Origin: Fragum whitleyi
Taxonomy: Eukaryota > Mollusca > Bivalvia > Cardiida > Cardiidae
Reading direction: 5' to 3'
Assembly (NCBI GenBank): GCA_948146395.1
Contig: OX411547.1
Location: forward strand, 34,617,868 to 34,681,867
Length of the DNA: 64,000 nt
The notes below the pieces were generated by a model that had not been told where the DNA came from, did not search any database, and worked only from the letters and a program-made list of their open reading frames with translations. Positions within the stretch are counted from its first letter, which is position 1; each line of letters starts with the position of its first letter. Below are positions 21,228-33,674 of this stretch, in pieces. A program made the translations under genes and the position numbers.

Positions 21228-21476
21228 TTAACCCTCGTCATACTGAATTAAAATCCTCTTTCATAATTGCATTCATATCAAAGTACTGAAAGCCCTAGAA
21301 TCCGAGGGTGAAGATAATCTTTCTTTTTGTAGATAGAATTCATTAACAACTCTGCTTTGAAAGGGGACAGACAGATGGTGTTGACTAAGATCAGACTGCA
21401 CATAGGTGCAGGCTGATGTTTGTCTATACCTCCTGTCAAAACAGGAATATTCCGGGTTCAGCATGACAAGGGTTAA
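21228..21476 (-). repeat. MITE 'TTAACCCTTGTCATGCTGAA', minus strand, complete
   Basis: 249 bp bounded by TTAACCCTCGTCATACTGAA and GGGTTCAGCATGACAAGGGTTAA. The TTAA at each end fits piggyBac-type target preference. The middle differs from the commoner subfamily. Confidence 0.85.
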
Positions 21477-21644
21477 ACATTTATGCTGTTCAGGGCATAT
21501 GCATAGAAACATTTGGCAGACAGTAATGAATGTGACCAACCTACACAGATATGCAGTCTGATCTTTGTCTACACTGCCTTACTTTCTATTTGATTTTTTT
21601 TGTTTGAAAAAAAAATTGAGCCAGACTGGTCTGATGTAAATAGA

Positions 21645-21786
21645 TAATACGTACTTAGTGTTTTGTTTGAAAAAAAAAATCGAATGAGGTTGGGAGAATT
21701 GATAATTGTCGAGGCTCTGCTGAGACAATTATCATTTCTCACAACCGAGTTTTATATTTTTTTCAAAAAACACTAAGTACGTATCA
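21645..21786. repeat. 142-bp hairpin MITE
   Basis: AATACGTACTTAGTGTTTTG and GATAATTGTC pair with GACAATTATC and AAAACACTAAGTACGTAT. The stem is broken by A/T-run length differences. Only one copy in the window. Confidence 0.7.
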
Positions 21787-22333
21787 TATAATTATCTTAT
21801 AACCTCTTTTGTCTTGTTTTCGTCGATGGTTCTAACCGAAATGCAAGTTTCTAAAAATAATCACATGATAAAATTGTTCTAAAAATAACTATAAAAAATA
21901 TCATATGGGATGTTATCTCACAGATATTTGTATAGTTATAAGATAAAAAATAACATTTACTTGAAACAAAATTAAAACTCAGGAAGGAAAGGGTTAAAAG
22001 TGTTCAGCTAGAAATGTCAAAGTATAGTTATTGTAGCACCTGAAGCTAAAAGACAAATAGAGATATAGAGATAATTAAGTGTCTTCATCATTAGTGTAGT
22101 GGGACACAAAAATAAGAGCACTTGAAAGCATTGCATTACTTATAATGAATCCCCCAGACCTCTGGCAAATTATTTCCTAAGAAAATGTGCAGCCTTTATC
22201 TTTATGGATATTTTTCTTTTCCTTTCTGTCGACAGAGCTTAGAGTGTGGCTTAATATAATAAACTCTGTGGTAATAGAGATATATCAGTTATAGCAAAGC
22301 TTGATAAAAATTCACTGTCCAAATGAGATATAC

Positions 22334-24402
22334 TTTTTAGCTCACCTGAGCACGAAGTGCTCAAGGTGAGCTTTTGTGGTCGCATGATGTCCGGCGTCCA
22401 TCGTCCGTCGTCCGTCGTCCGTCGTCAGTCGTCCGTCGTGCGGCGTCAACATTTACCTTGTAGACACTCTAGAGGCCATGTTTTTTGCTCAATCATTCTG
22501 AAAATTGGTCAGAATGATTATCTTGATAAAATCTTGGTCAAGTTCGAAATTGGGTCAAGTGGGGTCAAAAATGAGGTCACAGGGTCAAATCTAAGGAAAA
22601 CCTTGTAGACACTCTAGAGGCCATGTTTTTTGCTCAATCATCCTGAAAATTGGTCAGAATGATAATCTTGATAAAATCTAGGTCAAGTTCGAAATTGGGT
22701 CAAGTGGGGTCAAAAATGAGGTCACAGGGTCAAATCTAAGGAAAACCTTGTAGACACTCTAGAGGCCATGTTTTTCGCTCAATCATCCTGAAAATTGGTC
22801 AGAATGATTATCTTGATAAAATCTAGGTCAAGTTCGAAATTGGGTCAAGTGGGGTCAAAAATGAGGTCACAGGGTCAAATCTAAGGAAAACCTTGTAGAC
22901 ACTCTAGAGGCCATGTTTTTCGCTCAATCATCCTGAAAATTGGTAAGAATGCTTATCTTGATAAGATCTAGGTCAAGTTCGAAATTGGGTCAAGTGGGGT
23001 CAAAAATGAGGTCACGGGGTCAAATCTAAGGAAAACCTTGTAGACACTGTAGAGGTAATATTTTATACTCAATCATTCTGAAAATTGGTCAGAATGATTA
23101 TCTTGATAAAATCTAGGTCAAGTTCGAAATTGGGTCAAGTGGGGTCAAAAATGAGGTCACAGGATCAAATCTATGAAAAACCTTGTAGACACTCTAGAAG
23201 CCATGTTATTTGCTCAATCATCCTGAAAATTGGTCAGAATCATTATGTTGATAAAAACTCTGTCAATTTCAAAATTGGGTCAAGTGGGGTCAAAAATGAG
23301 GTCAAGGGAGCAAATCTTAGAAAAACCTTGTAGACACTCTAGAAGTCATGTTTTTCTCTCAATCATCCTGAAAAATGGCCAAAATGGTTATCTTGATAAA
23401 AACTCTGTCAAGTTCAAAATTGGGTCAAGTGGGGTCAAAAATGAGGTCAAGGGATCAAATCTTAGAAATACCTTGTAGACTCTGTAGAGGCCATAATTTT
23501 TACTCAATCATCCTGAAAATTGGTCAGAATGATTATCTTGATAAAATCTCGATCAAGTTTGAAATTGGGTCAAGTGGGGTCAAAAATGAGGTCATGGGGT
23601 CAAATCTTAGAAAAACCTTGTAGACACTTTAGAAGCCATATTTTTTCCTCAATCATCCCAGAAATTGGTCAGAATGATTATCTTGATAAAATCTTGGTCA
23701 AGTTTGAAATTGGGTCAAGTGGGGTCAAAATTGAGGTCATGGAGTCAAATCTTGGAAAAACCTTATAGACACTATAGAAGCCTTATTTCTTGCTCAATCA
23801 TCCTGAAAATTGGTCAGAATCTCTGCATTAGTGAAATCTAGTTCAAGTTTGAAATTGGGTCAAGTGAGGTCAAAAATGAGGTCACGGGATCAAATCTTAG
23901 GAAAACCTTGAAGACCCTCTAGAGGCCACATCTTTTTCTCAATCATCCTGAAAATTTGTCAGAATAAATGTCTTGATGAAATCTAGGTTGAGTTCAAAAC
24001 TGGGTCAAGTAGAGTAAAAAATGAGGTCACAGGGTCAAATTCTAGGAAAACCCCGAAGACATTCTAGGGGCCATAGTTTTTGCTCAATCAATCTGACAAT
24101 TTTGGCTCTATAAAAAAAATTCGTCTGAATAAATGTCTTGATGAAATTTAGGTCAAGTTTAAATTTGGGTCAAGTTGGGTCAAAAATGAGGTCACAGGGT
24201 CAAATTTTAGAAAAACTGTGTAGACTCTCAAGAGGCCATAGTTGTTGCCCAGTCACCCAAAAAGTTGCTTAGGTTGATTTTCTTTATGAAATCTCAGTCT
24301 GGTTTAAATTTGGTCAAGTTTGGTTTAACACTAGGTTGAGAGGTAAGATCTTAAGACAGTTAACTCAGGTGAGCGCTTTAGGGCCACTATGGCCCTCTTG
24401 TT
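22334..24402 (+). mobile_element. HINE/pearl-like element, family 1, about 13 core repeats
   Basis: 5' end: TTTTTAGCTCACCTGAGCAC followed by GAAGTGCTCAAGGTGAGC, a subterminal hairpin. Then a (CCGTCGT)n tract at 22394-22450. Then about thirteen 145-bp tandem cores (ACACTCTAGAGGCCATG, GGTCAGAATGATTATCTTGA, GGGTCAAGTGGGGTCA). 3' end: AGGGCCACTATGGCCCTCTTG. The first cores are nearly identical and the last are diverged, as expected if the array grows from its 5' side. Non-autonomous. The ORFs in each core are repeat artefacts, because 145 is not divisible by 3. Confidence 0.85.
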
Positions 24403-24404
24403 GT

Positions 24405-25290
24405 ATGAAAACTTGTTGGTCTTAACAATATTCAGATATATAATGATCTGTTGATTTTTTTTCCTTAGAGCACTATTATGTCCATAGCCACGCCAATTAT
24501 AAAATATTTCAGTCCTATATTGTGAAGCCTGGAATTCCAAATCATATATTCCTGGTATCTCACTAGTAATGTAGCCACACTTGTAATGTAACCACTACAA
24601 TCCTTTCTTTGCCTCCATTATAATCAAAGATTATTGGCCTGGCAGGGCGGAGAGTAAGTATCAGCTTGTTGCATTTAAGGTTAAGATAAATCAGCTTTCA
24701 TTTATGATTACTCTGTTTAATAGATAGTTGACATTCTTTAAAATCGAAGGTTGGCAACCAAACCCTCGGCTGAAGATATGAGGATATGGTAGCCAAACAA
24801 TGAAATGTGTTCATTTTTGCCTATCCTTGGGGTTTTAAGATACAGTTATCTACACATGTTCAAATGAACTTTTTAAATAAACCAAACTATTCTAATTATG
24901 TCTCGGCTTAGCCTGGTGTCCTGCCAGTTGAAGATTCCAGGACCTTACAACAGGCTTTCAGTATTCAGTAATGAAACCATACAATAATTTCACTCGGTAA
25001 AGGGAGGAAATTAATTAGTGTTCAGATTTTCCCCCTCACTAGTAATCTATTTATCAATGCCAACCTAAGCCCAAAAAATATAGCCTGCATTCTGTCATCC
25101 TTGAGGACAAAACAGTTCATCAATATATTGTACTGCACTGCTCTAGACATTTGAATATGGGCTAAAATACTAATCAACAGAAACTGACAACCGTTTGCAA
25201 ACAGAAACAGTTGATTTGTTTGAAGACAGACTGGCTTGGTTATATTTTTTTAACAGGCCAAAGGTTCGCTTTTATGGCCTTCTGGCATCA
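24405..25290. other. Intergenic, no gene seen
   Basis: No supported feature. Confidence 0.45.
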
Positions 25291-25294
25291 CCCC

Positions 25295-25450
25295 TGCCAA
25301 AAGAGTTCAAGGACTGGTTCTAGAAGTTAAAAAACTAGTTCTAGAAAAAATTGAGCGGCTGTTTAATGTTCAAGAATGTTCAGGAATCAGTTCTTGAACA
25401 TTTTTACATTCTAGAACATTAAGAACTAGTTCCTGATTTTTTTAAGAGCC
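25295..25450. repeat. TTCNNGAA-rich repeat, solitary block
   Basis: Dense AGTTCTAGAA, GTTCTTGAAC and TTCTAGAACA palindromes of the type that fill the array at 28230-31795. It seems to be a detached piece of that family. Confidence 0.6.
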
Positions 25451-25677
25451 TGACTGTCTCTGCTTGCAATTTAAAGCTGTGTGCTTTCAGACACCCTTAA
25501 GCATTTTCTTTTCCCCTGTAACTTCTGGACAGATTTCATTAAAATTTCACAGCAGTAATTCTTCAGCCACCCTTGATGGGGGTATAATAAACCAATTTCA
25601 CAAGTGTAATTGTTGTTTATTAAACTGCTGAAAATGATTATGATTTTATTAATTCAATTGCACAAATCCTTCATTGT

Positions 25678-25707
25678 GGGTACTCATCTGAATTCAAATG
25701 AGTACCC
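25678..25707. repeat. Short palindrome GGGTACTCAT...ATGAGTACCC
   Basis: A perfect-ended inverted repeat around CTGAATTCAA. The same GGTACTCATTTGAA/TTCAAATGAGTACC arms occur at 44028-44073 with a different centre. Confidence 0.6.
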
Positions 25708-25719
25708 GCAACACAGGGT

Positions 25720-26680
25720 TTCAATGAGAAATAAAGATTTTAGACTGGCATTACCCTCTCTAATCTATACCTCTGTATATTAATCAAAGGTAGTATCAGA
25801 AGACATCCAGAGATGACACCAGCCAGTATGACATTGTAAGCATTATAATATGAGCCAGTGGGTGAAATATTCAACAATTTTCTGTGTGTGTGAAGGGGAG
25901 ACATTGAGCTTCCTGGACTCACAAAGTAAAATGAATGGATGTTATGAATTTTTGAACAGTCAGAATGGGTCCCTAGCTACCAATTCAATGTGTAGTGAAG
26001 ATTCTGATCAGTCTATGCAGCTGCTCAGGCTGATCTAAGTCTTCATGTTACCCACATGTGGAAATGGTAGAAATTTCACACGCAGGCTCAAATGATTGAA
26101 CCTGAAAGTTTTTATTACTATCACTATTTTGTGAACAGTTTTGAGATATTTAAATAGATTTCAATTTTACAATTAAAAACAATTTTGTTGTATATTATAT
26201 TTATATAATTTTTATGAAAGACATCTGAAAACAAAGATCTTGTTTAGTACATAATTGAGGAGCAATTACGGTAATTTGAATATCTTATTTAGGGGAATTT
26301 GTGTAAATGTGCTAATTTGTGCCTTCTGTTCTGTGACATCCTAATGATCCATTCTGGAGGCCTGACAGTGCTTAATTTGATGGTGGTGCATTCAGCTCAT
26401 TACCAACATATGCTGGATAATTGATTTGTAATTCAGTTGGATTCAGGGGATATTTTGTCAATCCTATGTAGTAGCTCGGAACAAATATTTTTAAGACCCC
26501 TAAACTAATGTTTGTGGGGTATATAGGTGTCAACTCGTTGGTCGCAGTCAGTCTAAATGTAGCTTTTTTGTGTGTGCTCGATTTCTCAGCAACAAATGGA
26601 CAGACTTCATTCAAAGCTCACAGATACGGTATGTCACATTTTGTGACAGTCACTGAATAAAATAGTTGCTTAAAAGAAGT
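25720..26680. other. Intergenic, no supported gene
   Basis: Part of 26372-26614 resembles a decayed repeat also hinted at near 53770 (AAAAAAGCTACAT). No conserved domain is recognisable in its minus-strand 80-codon frame. Confidence 0.4.
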
Positions 26681-26682
26681 GG

Positions 26683-26850
26683 TTATCTGGTTTAAACCTT
26701 TTTATTTTACATTGATTGGGTAACAAGTTCTTACAATTTATATTAATCCCTCTTGATTCTGCTTCTTTGAAAATTTACTGGTTCTACGCCAAATATGTGG
26801 GCCAATGAAAGAACTTTGGATCAAGAGGCCTACACTCTACCTCTCGACAA
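26683..26850 (-). repeat. Decayed tRNA-headed SINE (copy 1)
   Basis: Shares TTTATTTTACATTGATTGGG, ATGTGGGCCAATGAAAGAAC and CACTCTACCTCT with 56295-56505. The latter preserves a minus-strand tRNA-like head, including GGTCAAGAGGTAGAG. Confidence 0.55.
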
Positions 26851-26972
26851 GGGACACCACAAATGTATAGAAGTGTATGCTGAATAAGAATATGAAAAAG
26901 TTAAATAAATTGGGTCAAGATGAGTGGGATGTCAGCCAGGGTAGAAGAATAGAAAAGTTGATATTTTGACCG

Positions 26973-28010
26973 TTTTTATACGCCCGTCGAAGACGGGACG
27001 TATTATGGGATCACCCGTGGCGTCCGGCGTCCGGTTGTCCGGGCGTCCGGGCGTCCGGCGGCGTCCACTTCTTTGTCCGGAGCATAACTCTGTCACTTGA
27101 AGTCCGATGGACTTCAAACTTGGCAATTGTATTCTTCTCATCATTGCGGAGTGCAGTGCACAAGAACCACAACTCTACCTGGCCTATTTTTTGAGTTATT
27201 GCCCTTTGTTGTTTTTCATACTAGAATCTTGTCCGGAGTATATCTCTAAAAGTATAATAGCTAGGATCATGAAACTTCATGGGTGTATAGATCTCACCAA
27301 GGGGGAGTGCAGTGCACAAGAACCATAACTCTACCTGGCCTATTTTTTGAGTTATTGCCCTTTGTTGTTTTTCATACTAGAATCTTGTCCGGAGTATATC
27401 TCTAAAAGTATAATAGCTAGGATCATGAAACTTCATGGGTGTATAGATCTCACCAAGGGGGAGTGCAGTGCACAAGAACCATAACTCTACCTGGCCTATT
27501 TTTTTAGTTATTGTCCTTTGTTGTTTTTCAGACTTGAATCTTGTCCGGAGTATATCTCTTAAAGTATAATAGCTAGGATCATGAAACTTCATGGGTGTAT
27601 AGATCTCACCAAGGGGGAGTGCAGTGCACAAAAACCACAACTCTACCTGTCCTATTTTTTGAGTTATTGCCCTTTGTTGTTTTTCATACTAGAATCTTGT
27701 CTGGAGTATTTCTCTAAAAGTATAATAGCTAGGATCATGAAACTTCATGGGTGTATAGATCTCACCAAGGGGGAGTGCAGTGCACAAGAACCATAACTCT
27801 ACCTGGCCTTCTTTTTGAGTTATTGCCCTTTGTTGTTTTTCAGACTTGAATCTTGTCCGGAGTATATCTCTAAAAGTATAATAGCTATAGGATCATGAAA
27901 CTGCATGGGTGCAAAAAATATTCATTCAAAATAACCTCAGTTCTATTCAAACCCCCAGTTAATACTAAGCAGTGTGACGGGCGTATCTTGTGACAATTTG
28001 GCACCTTGTT
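26973..28010 (+). mobile_element. HINE-like element, family 'TACGCCCGTC'
   Basis: 5' end TTTTTATACGCCCGTCGAAG with inner complement GACGGGACGTA, then (GGCGTCC)n at 27018-27066, then about five 158-bp cores with ATCATGAAACTTCATGGGTG and GAGTGCAGTGCACAAGAACC, then a 3' end with GTGACGGGCGTATCTTGTGA and CACCTTGTT. The 3' GACGGGCGTA is the inverse of the 5' TACGCCCGTC. The cores are very similar to each other, so the array is young. Confidence 0.8.
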
Positions 28011-28059
28011 CATCCATTAGTTCATGTGTGACAAGCCCTTATGAAGCACCTGATTTCAT

Positions 28060-28200
28060 ATAATAGCTTTCGTCACTTCCAAGAGGGTAGAGCATAGGAC
28101 TTCCAATCATGTGGTCCTGGGTTTGAAACCTGATGGCAGCTCAAATCCTTAACACAAGCGTCTTGAACCAAAGGGGCGAAAATTAGTAAATATTGTGGTG
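28060..28200 (+). repeat. Decayed SINE fragment
   Basis: AAGAGGGTAGAGCATAGGAC, GTCCTGGGTTTGAAACCTGA and GGCAGCTCA look like boxes A and B of a tRNA-like head. Confidence 0.5.
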
Positions 28201-28229
28201 TTAAGCCAGAAAAAATATGAAAGTGAGAA

Positions 28230-31200
28230 AGCTCAAGAACAGCTGGTACTTGAACATTCTAGAATGTTAAATGACAGTTCAAGAACTTCTGGAATTTGTG
28301 CTTGAACTTCTAAAACTAGTTCTAGAACCATTTTTAGAACTGTTTCAAGAACAAGTTCAAGTGGTTTAAGCACTAGTTCTAGAATTTCAAGAAATAGAAT
28401 TCAGAGAAAACCTGAAGTGTTGTCATTGCCTTTGTAGCATTTGACAGCCACCACAATATAGGTTAAATATTGTAAAGATCAGTTTTTATCCAGAAAAGAA
28501 TACAAAAAAAGAATTCAGATTTAATGAACAACAGCTTTACAACCCAAATTATTTGTCAAACAGTAAAGAGACAGAGGTGATGAGACAGAAATAAATGTGT
28601 AATGTTCCAAATATGTCTGCAAGGCTGGTGGTTTTCCAATCAGCAAACCCTATGTGGGTGATAAAGTCTGAAGCCTCCCATAATACACTCAATTATAGGG
28701 TGTCAAGCCAATCCAGTTTGTGGCTAGCATAAAAGCACATAATGAAAGCCTTCCTAAAACAGGCCACTACTAGAATCTGACAGATTCATTGCCTTCAAAT
28801 GGGAACTCGTCTGCTCCTAATGAGCCGAAATTGCATCCTCAGTAAATTGTTTATATGTCCTGTGTATTTTGTGTAATAGAAAAATGGACACAATTTAGTA
28901 TTTGGAATCTTACTGTTTGAAAAAATTCAGATCTGGTTCTTGAAAGTTCAAGATAGTAACAAGTTTAAAACTGGTTCTTGAACATTCTTGATGTTTAGTT
29001 TGTATTTCAAGAACTTCTGGAACTTGTTCTTGAATTTCTAAAACTAGTTCTTGAACCAGTTTACAAGTTCTAAAAGTTCAAGAAATAGAATTCAGAAAAA
29101 AAACACGAGATATTGTCATCACCTTTGCAGCATTTGCCGTCTACCACCATATAGGTTAAATATTGTAAAAAGCAGTTTTTTTTCCAGAAAAGAATATATA
29201 AGAAAGAATTCAGATTAAATGAACAACAGCTTTACAACCCAAATTATTTGTCAAACAGTAAAGAGACAGAGGTGATGAGACAGAAATAAATGTGTAATGT
29301 TCAAAATATGTCTGCAAGGCTGGTGGTTTTCCAATCAGCAAACCCTATGTGGGTGATAAAGTCTGTGGCCTCCCATAATACACTCAATTATAGGGTGTCA
29401 AGCCAATCCAGTTTGTGGCTAGCATTAAAGCACATAATGAATGCCTTCCCAAAACAGGCCACTACTAGAATCTGACAGATTCATTGCCTTCAAATCGGAA
29501 CTCGTCTGCTCCTAATGAAATGATATTGCCTCCTCAGATGTCCTGAGTATTTTGTGTAATACAAAAATGGACACAATTTAGTATTTGGAATCTTCCTGTT
29601 TGAAAAAGTTTAAGAACTGGTTCTTGAAAGTTCAAGATTGTTGAAAAGTTTAAAATTGGTTCTTGAACATTCTAGAATGTAAGTTGGTAGTTCAAGAACT
29701 TCTTGAACTTATTCTTGAATATCTAAAACTAGTTCTTGAACCAGTTTAAGAACTGGTTCAAGAAAAAGTTCTAGTAGTTTAAGAACAAGCTCTAAAAATT
29801 CAAGAACTAGAATTCAGCAAAAAAACCCAAGGAAATGTCATCACCTTTGCAGCATTTGCTAGCCACCACAATATAGGTTCAATATTGTTAAAAGCAGTTT
29901 TTATCTAGTAAAGAATATGAAAAAAGAATTCAGATTAAATGAACAACAGCTTTACAACCCAAATTATTTGTCAAACAGTAAAGAGACAGAGGTGATGAGA
30001 CAGAAATAAATGTGTAATGTTCCAAATATGTCTGCAAGGCTGGTGGTTTTCCAATCAGCAAACCCTATGTGGGTGATAAAGTCTGAGGCCTCCCATAATA
30101 CACTCGATTATAGGGTGTCAAGCCAATCCAGTTTGTGGCTAGCATAAAAGCACATAATGAATGCCTCCCCAAAACAGGCCACTACTAGAATTTGACAGAT
30201 CTATTGCCTTCAAATCGGAACTTGTCTTGCTTCTAATGAGAAGAAATTACTTCCTCAGTAAATTGTTTATATGTCCTGAGTATTTTGTGTAAAATAAAAA
30301 TAAGCACAATTTAGTATTTGGAATCTTTCTTAGCAAAATAGTTCAAAAACTGGTTTTTGAATGTTCATGAATGTAGAATGAAGAACTAGTATTTTGGACA
30401 TTCTAGAAAGTTAAATGGCAGTTCAAGAACTTCTGGAACTTCTATTTTAACTTCTTAAACTAGTTCTTGAACAAGTTTTAGAACTGGTTCAAGAAATAGT
30501 ACTAGTAGTTAAAATACTTGTTCTAGAAGTTCAAAAACTAGAAATCAGAAAAAACAAGGTATTGTCGCCACCTTTGCAGCATTGGCCAACAACCCACAAA
30601 ATAGGTTCAATATTATTAAAAGCATTTTTCATCCAGAAAAGAATATGGGAAAAAATTCAGATTAAGTGAAAAACAGCTTTACAACCCAAATTATTTATCG
30701 AACAGTAAAGACACAGAGGTAGAGAGACAGAGGTGATGAGACAGAAATAAATGTGTAATGTTCCAAATATGTCTGCAAGGCTGGTTGGTGGTTTTCCAAT
30801 CATCAACCCCTATGTGGGTGATAAAGTCTGTGGCCTCCAATAATACACTCAATTATAGGGTGTCAAACCAATCCAGTTTGTGGCTAGCATAAAAGCACAT
30901 AATGAATGCCTTCCCAAAACAGGCCACTACTAGAATCTGACAGATTCATTGCCTTCAAATCAGAACTCGTCTGCTCCTAATGAGACAAAATTACCTCCTC
31001 AGTAAATTGTTTATATGTCCTCTGAGTATTTTGTGTAATAGAAAAATAGGCACAATTTGATATCTAGAAACTCCCAGGATGAAAAGCTTAAGACCTAGTT
31101 TTTGAATGTTAAAGAAGTTGAAAAAACTTAAGGACTCATACTTGAATATTCTAGAATGTTAAATGGCAGTTCAAAAGTTTTTGAACTTCTAAAATTAGTT

Positions 31201-31795
31201 TTTGAACCAGTTTAAGATCTGGTTCAAGAACTAGTTCTAGTAGTTTAAGAACTAGTTCTAGAGTTTGAAGAACTAGAATTCAGAGAAAACCTGAGAAATT
31301 TTCACCCCCCTTGCAGCATTTGCCAATTACAACAATATAGGTTGAATATATTTTATTAAAAGAAGTTTTTATCCAGAAAATAATACAAAAAAAAGAATTC
31401 AGATTAAATGAACATTAGCTTTGCAATCCAAATAATTTGTCAAACAGTAAAGAGACAGAGGTGATGAGACAGAAATAAATGTGTAATGTTCAAAATATGT
31501 CTGCAAGGCTGGTGGTTTTCCAATCAGCAAACCCTATGTGGGTGATAAAGTCTGTGGCCTCCCATAATACACTCAATTATAGGGTGTCAAGCCAATCCAG
31601 TTTGTGGCTAGCATAAAAGCACCAAATGAATGCCTTCCTAAAACTGGCCACTTCTAGAATTTGACAGATTCATTGCCTTCAAATCAGAACTTGTCTGCTC
31701 CTAATGAGCCAATATTGCCTTCTCAGTAAATTGTTTATATGTCCTGAGTATTTTGTGATAGAAAAATCGACACAATTTAGTCTTTGGAATCTTAG
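28230..31795. repeat. Tandem array: five units of about 0.70-0.74 kb, rich in TTCNNGAA
   Basis: The landmark CAGTAAAGAGACAGAGG recurs at 28561, 29256, 29976, 30702 (changed) and 31445, giving periods of 695, 720, 726 and 743 bp. Each unit has a conserved half of about 350 bp (AATGTGTAATGTTC..., GCAAACCCTATGTGGGTGAT, CACTCAATTATAGGGTGTCA) and a variable half packed with palindromes such as GTTCTAGAAC, GTTCTTGAAC and AGTTCAAGAACTTCTGGAAC. No ORF runs across units. This is a medium-period satellite or duplicated element of unknown function. Confidence 0.85.
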
Positions 31796-31799
31796 AGCT

Positions 31800-32220
31800 T
31801 GAACTAGCATGATATCTTGTTATGATGATATACCTTTTTATCATGCAATGAAGCATGTATTGACCTGATATCACCTGTCTGATAATATAAAATTATATCG
31901 GACAGGTTTTTTTTAGAGACAATTTGAATGCACTTCCACCTGAAATTCCTTGATTTTATAAGGGTTATTATAATTCAGCACTAAAAATGGTTGCATGATA
32001 AATGGAATAACATTAGTGTCTTCGGATATCAATATTATCTGGTCTTGGCTGCATGAAATTATCATGACTAGGCACAGCCTCGTCATGATAAATTCTCCCA
32101 ATCTCCACCAGATAACATTGATATTTTAAGACACTAACATATTATTCTCTTTATAGTACCTGAACAAAAAGAAATAAACTTTTCTCATACATTAAAAAAG
32201 ATAAGTTTATCTTTTGCAGT
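31800..32220. repeat. Two inverted repeats: 31874-31908 and 32004-32145
   Basis: The first is ACCTGTCTGATAATAT against ATTATATCGGACAGGT with a 3-nt loop. The second pairs AACATTAGTGTCTTCGGATA and ATTATCTGGT with ACCAGATAAC and TAAGACACTAACAT around GCACAGCCTCGTCATGATAA. Both are MITE-like, single copy here. Confidence 0.55.
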
Positions 32221-32481
32221 TTAACCCTTGTCATGCTGAGCCCGGAATATTCCTGCTTCGGCAGGAGGTATAGACAAAGATCTGACTGCACATAATTTTG
32301 TGCAGTCTGATCTTTGTCTTTACCTCCTGATTTCCCTGTTCAAACCAGAAAAGCTCAAAAATTGTAACTTCAAAATAAATACTGACTTGTAGGAAGTACA
32401 TTTTATGCATTTTATGTATTGCAGGTACTTTGATTTTATTGCAATTTTGCCAAGGTTTTTATTCAACATGACAAGGGTTAA
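32221..32481 (+). repeat. MITE 'TTAACCCTTGTCATGCTG', complete
   Basis: 261 bp from TTAACCCTTGTCATGCTGAG to CAACATGACAAGGGTTAA, with TTAA at both ends. It belongs to the subfamily with 'GATCTTTGTCTTTACCTCC' in the centre. Confidence 0.85.
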
Positions 32482-32489
32482 TTTTGATT

Positions 32490-33085
32490 AATATACACTA
32501 ATACAACCACGAAAAAGACTTCTCTTTTACATTAAAACCACCTTTTGTGTTCGTGTACATTTCCAAAACACAAGACAATGATCTTAGAAGACTATGTACA
32601 CAAAAACTAGACTTTTATTTTCAAAGATAAGCTTGAATTTGTCATTCTAATATTTGGTAATGCAATGTATTTCACGTGACCAAAATCTCATTTACATAAT
32701 TATTTTACTTCATACGACAGATTATGCGTTTCACGAAAAAGTCGCCGTTTACCAATTGATTTGTATTTTCATGTAAAATATTCAAAGAATACACACTAAA
32801 GAGCGATTTTATTTTATTCTAAACACATACTGGGGCCATAACTTTCTTGTGTTTGAGTATTGTAAAGGCAGCTACATATCAAACATTTTTATTAAGATTC
32901 TGAATAAAAAAACATGGCATATTTATAGAAATAATTAAATGCTCAGAGAATTAAAACAATAACAAAAAATAAAAGGAAAAAAACCCACTGTAGCTGGGCA
33001 TGGGTTTTATAATGAAAAAATAATGAATGAATATAGTTCAAAAGGAATCGGCCAATCAGCATTCGCAATTCCTAGTTGAAATTTT
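32490..33085. other. Intergenic, no gene seen
   Basis: AT-rich; no supported feature. Confidence 0.45.
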
Positions 33086-33087
33086 AG

Positions 33088-33480
33088 CCTTTTTATATGC
33101 TGCTGAAGATGGGTGTATATTGTTATCATCCTCTCAATCTGTCTGTCCATCCCGACATAAGTATACAAATGGATATCCAACAGTACTTTAATGTACGTTC
33201 GTCTGTACATCCCAATCTTGTGAACCCAACTCCTCCTTTATTTATGGACCAATTTGAATGTAACTTTCACAAAATGTTCCTGATCACCACCTGACTGCAC
33301 AAATTAATTGGATTTGGTGAAGTTTGGCCATGTCATGGAAAAAGGGGCCATTACGTCAAATTTCTTGTGAGCACAACTCCTCCTTCAATTATGGACTAAT
33401 TTGGACAAAATCTTCACAAAATGTTCCTAGTCACCTGACCTCGCACAAATTAATGTGATTAAGTGAAATTTAGCCACTGG
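33088..33480 (+). mobile_element. Decayed HINE-like element (TATATGCTGCTG type)
   Basis: 5' TTTTTATATGCTGCTGAAGA, a (CTGTCCATC)-like stretch, then two diverged cores (ACTCCTCCTTTATTTATGGAC / ACTCCTCCTTCAATTATGGAC) about 140 bp apart. Distantly related to 33675-34942. The 3' end is not recognisable. Confidence 0.5.
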
Positions 33481-33674
33481 CCCTACCATTTGACGCCCAT
33501 CATTAACACCTTTCAAATTTTTAAACTTAATTCATCTGTAAAATATATGGCAATTGATTTTGAACAAAGAGCAATCTTTTGAAGGGGTCCTAAACATAGT
33601 TACAACACCTTATTCAAGCTGCAGTTTTGAAGTTGCCCTTCCACAAAAATGATTTAAACAAAGAGGTAAATAAT

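Noticed and set aside
22357..23768. Series of overlapping 82-codon ORFs with near-identical proteins
   Set aside because: They are produced by 145-bp tandem repeats, where every repeat shifts the frame. There is no conserved start or coding signal across families. The same holds for 46032-47063 and 27107-27796.
26372..26614. Minus-strand 80-codon ORF as a conserved exon
   Set aside because: It has a protein-like look, but there are no splice sites in a sensible position and no domain. Fragments resembling it near 53770 suggest a decayed repeat.
28230..31795. CRISPR-like array
   Set aside because: Units of about 0.7 kb with gradual divergence and no short repeat/unique spacer structure. The genome is eukaryotic.
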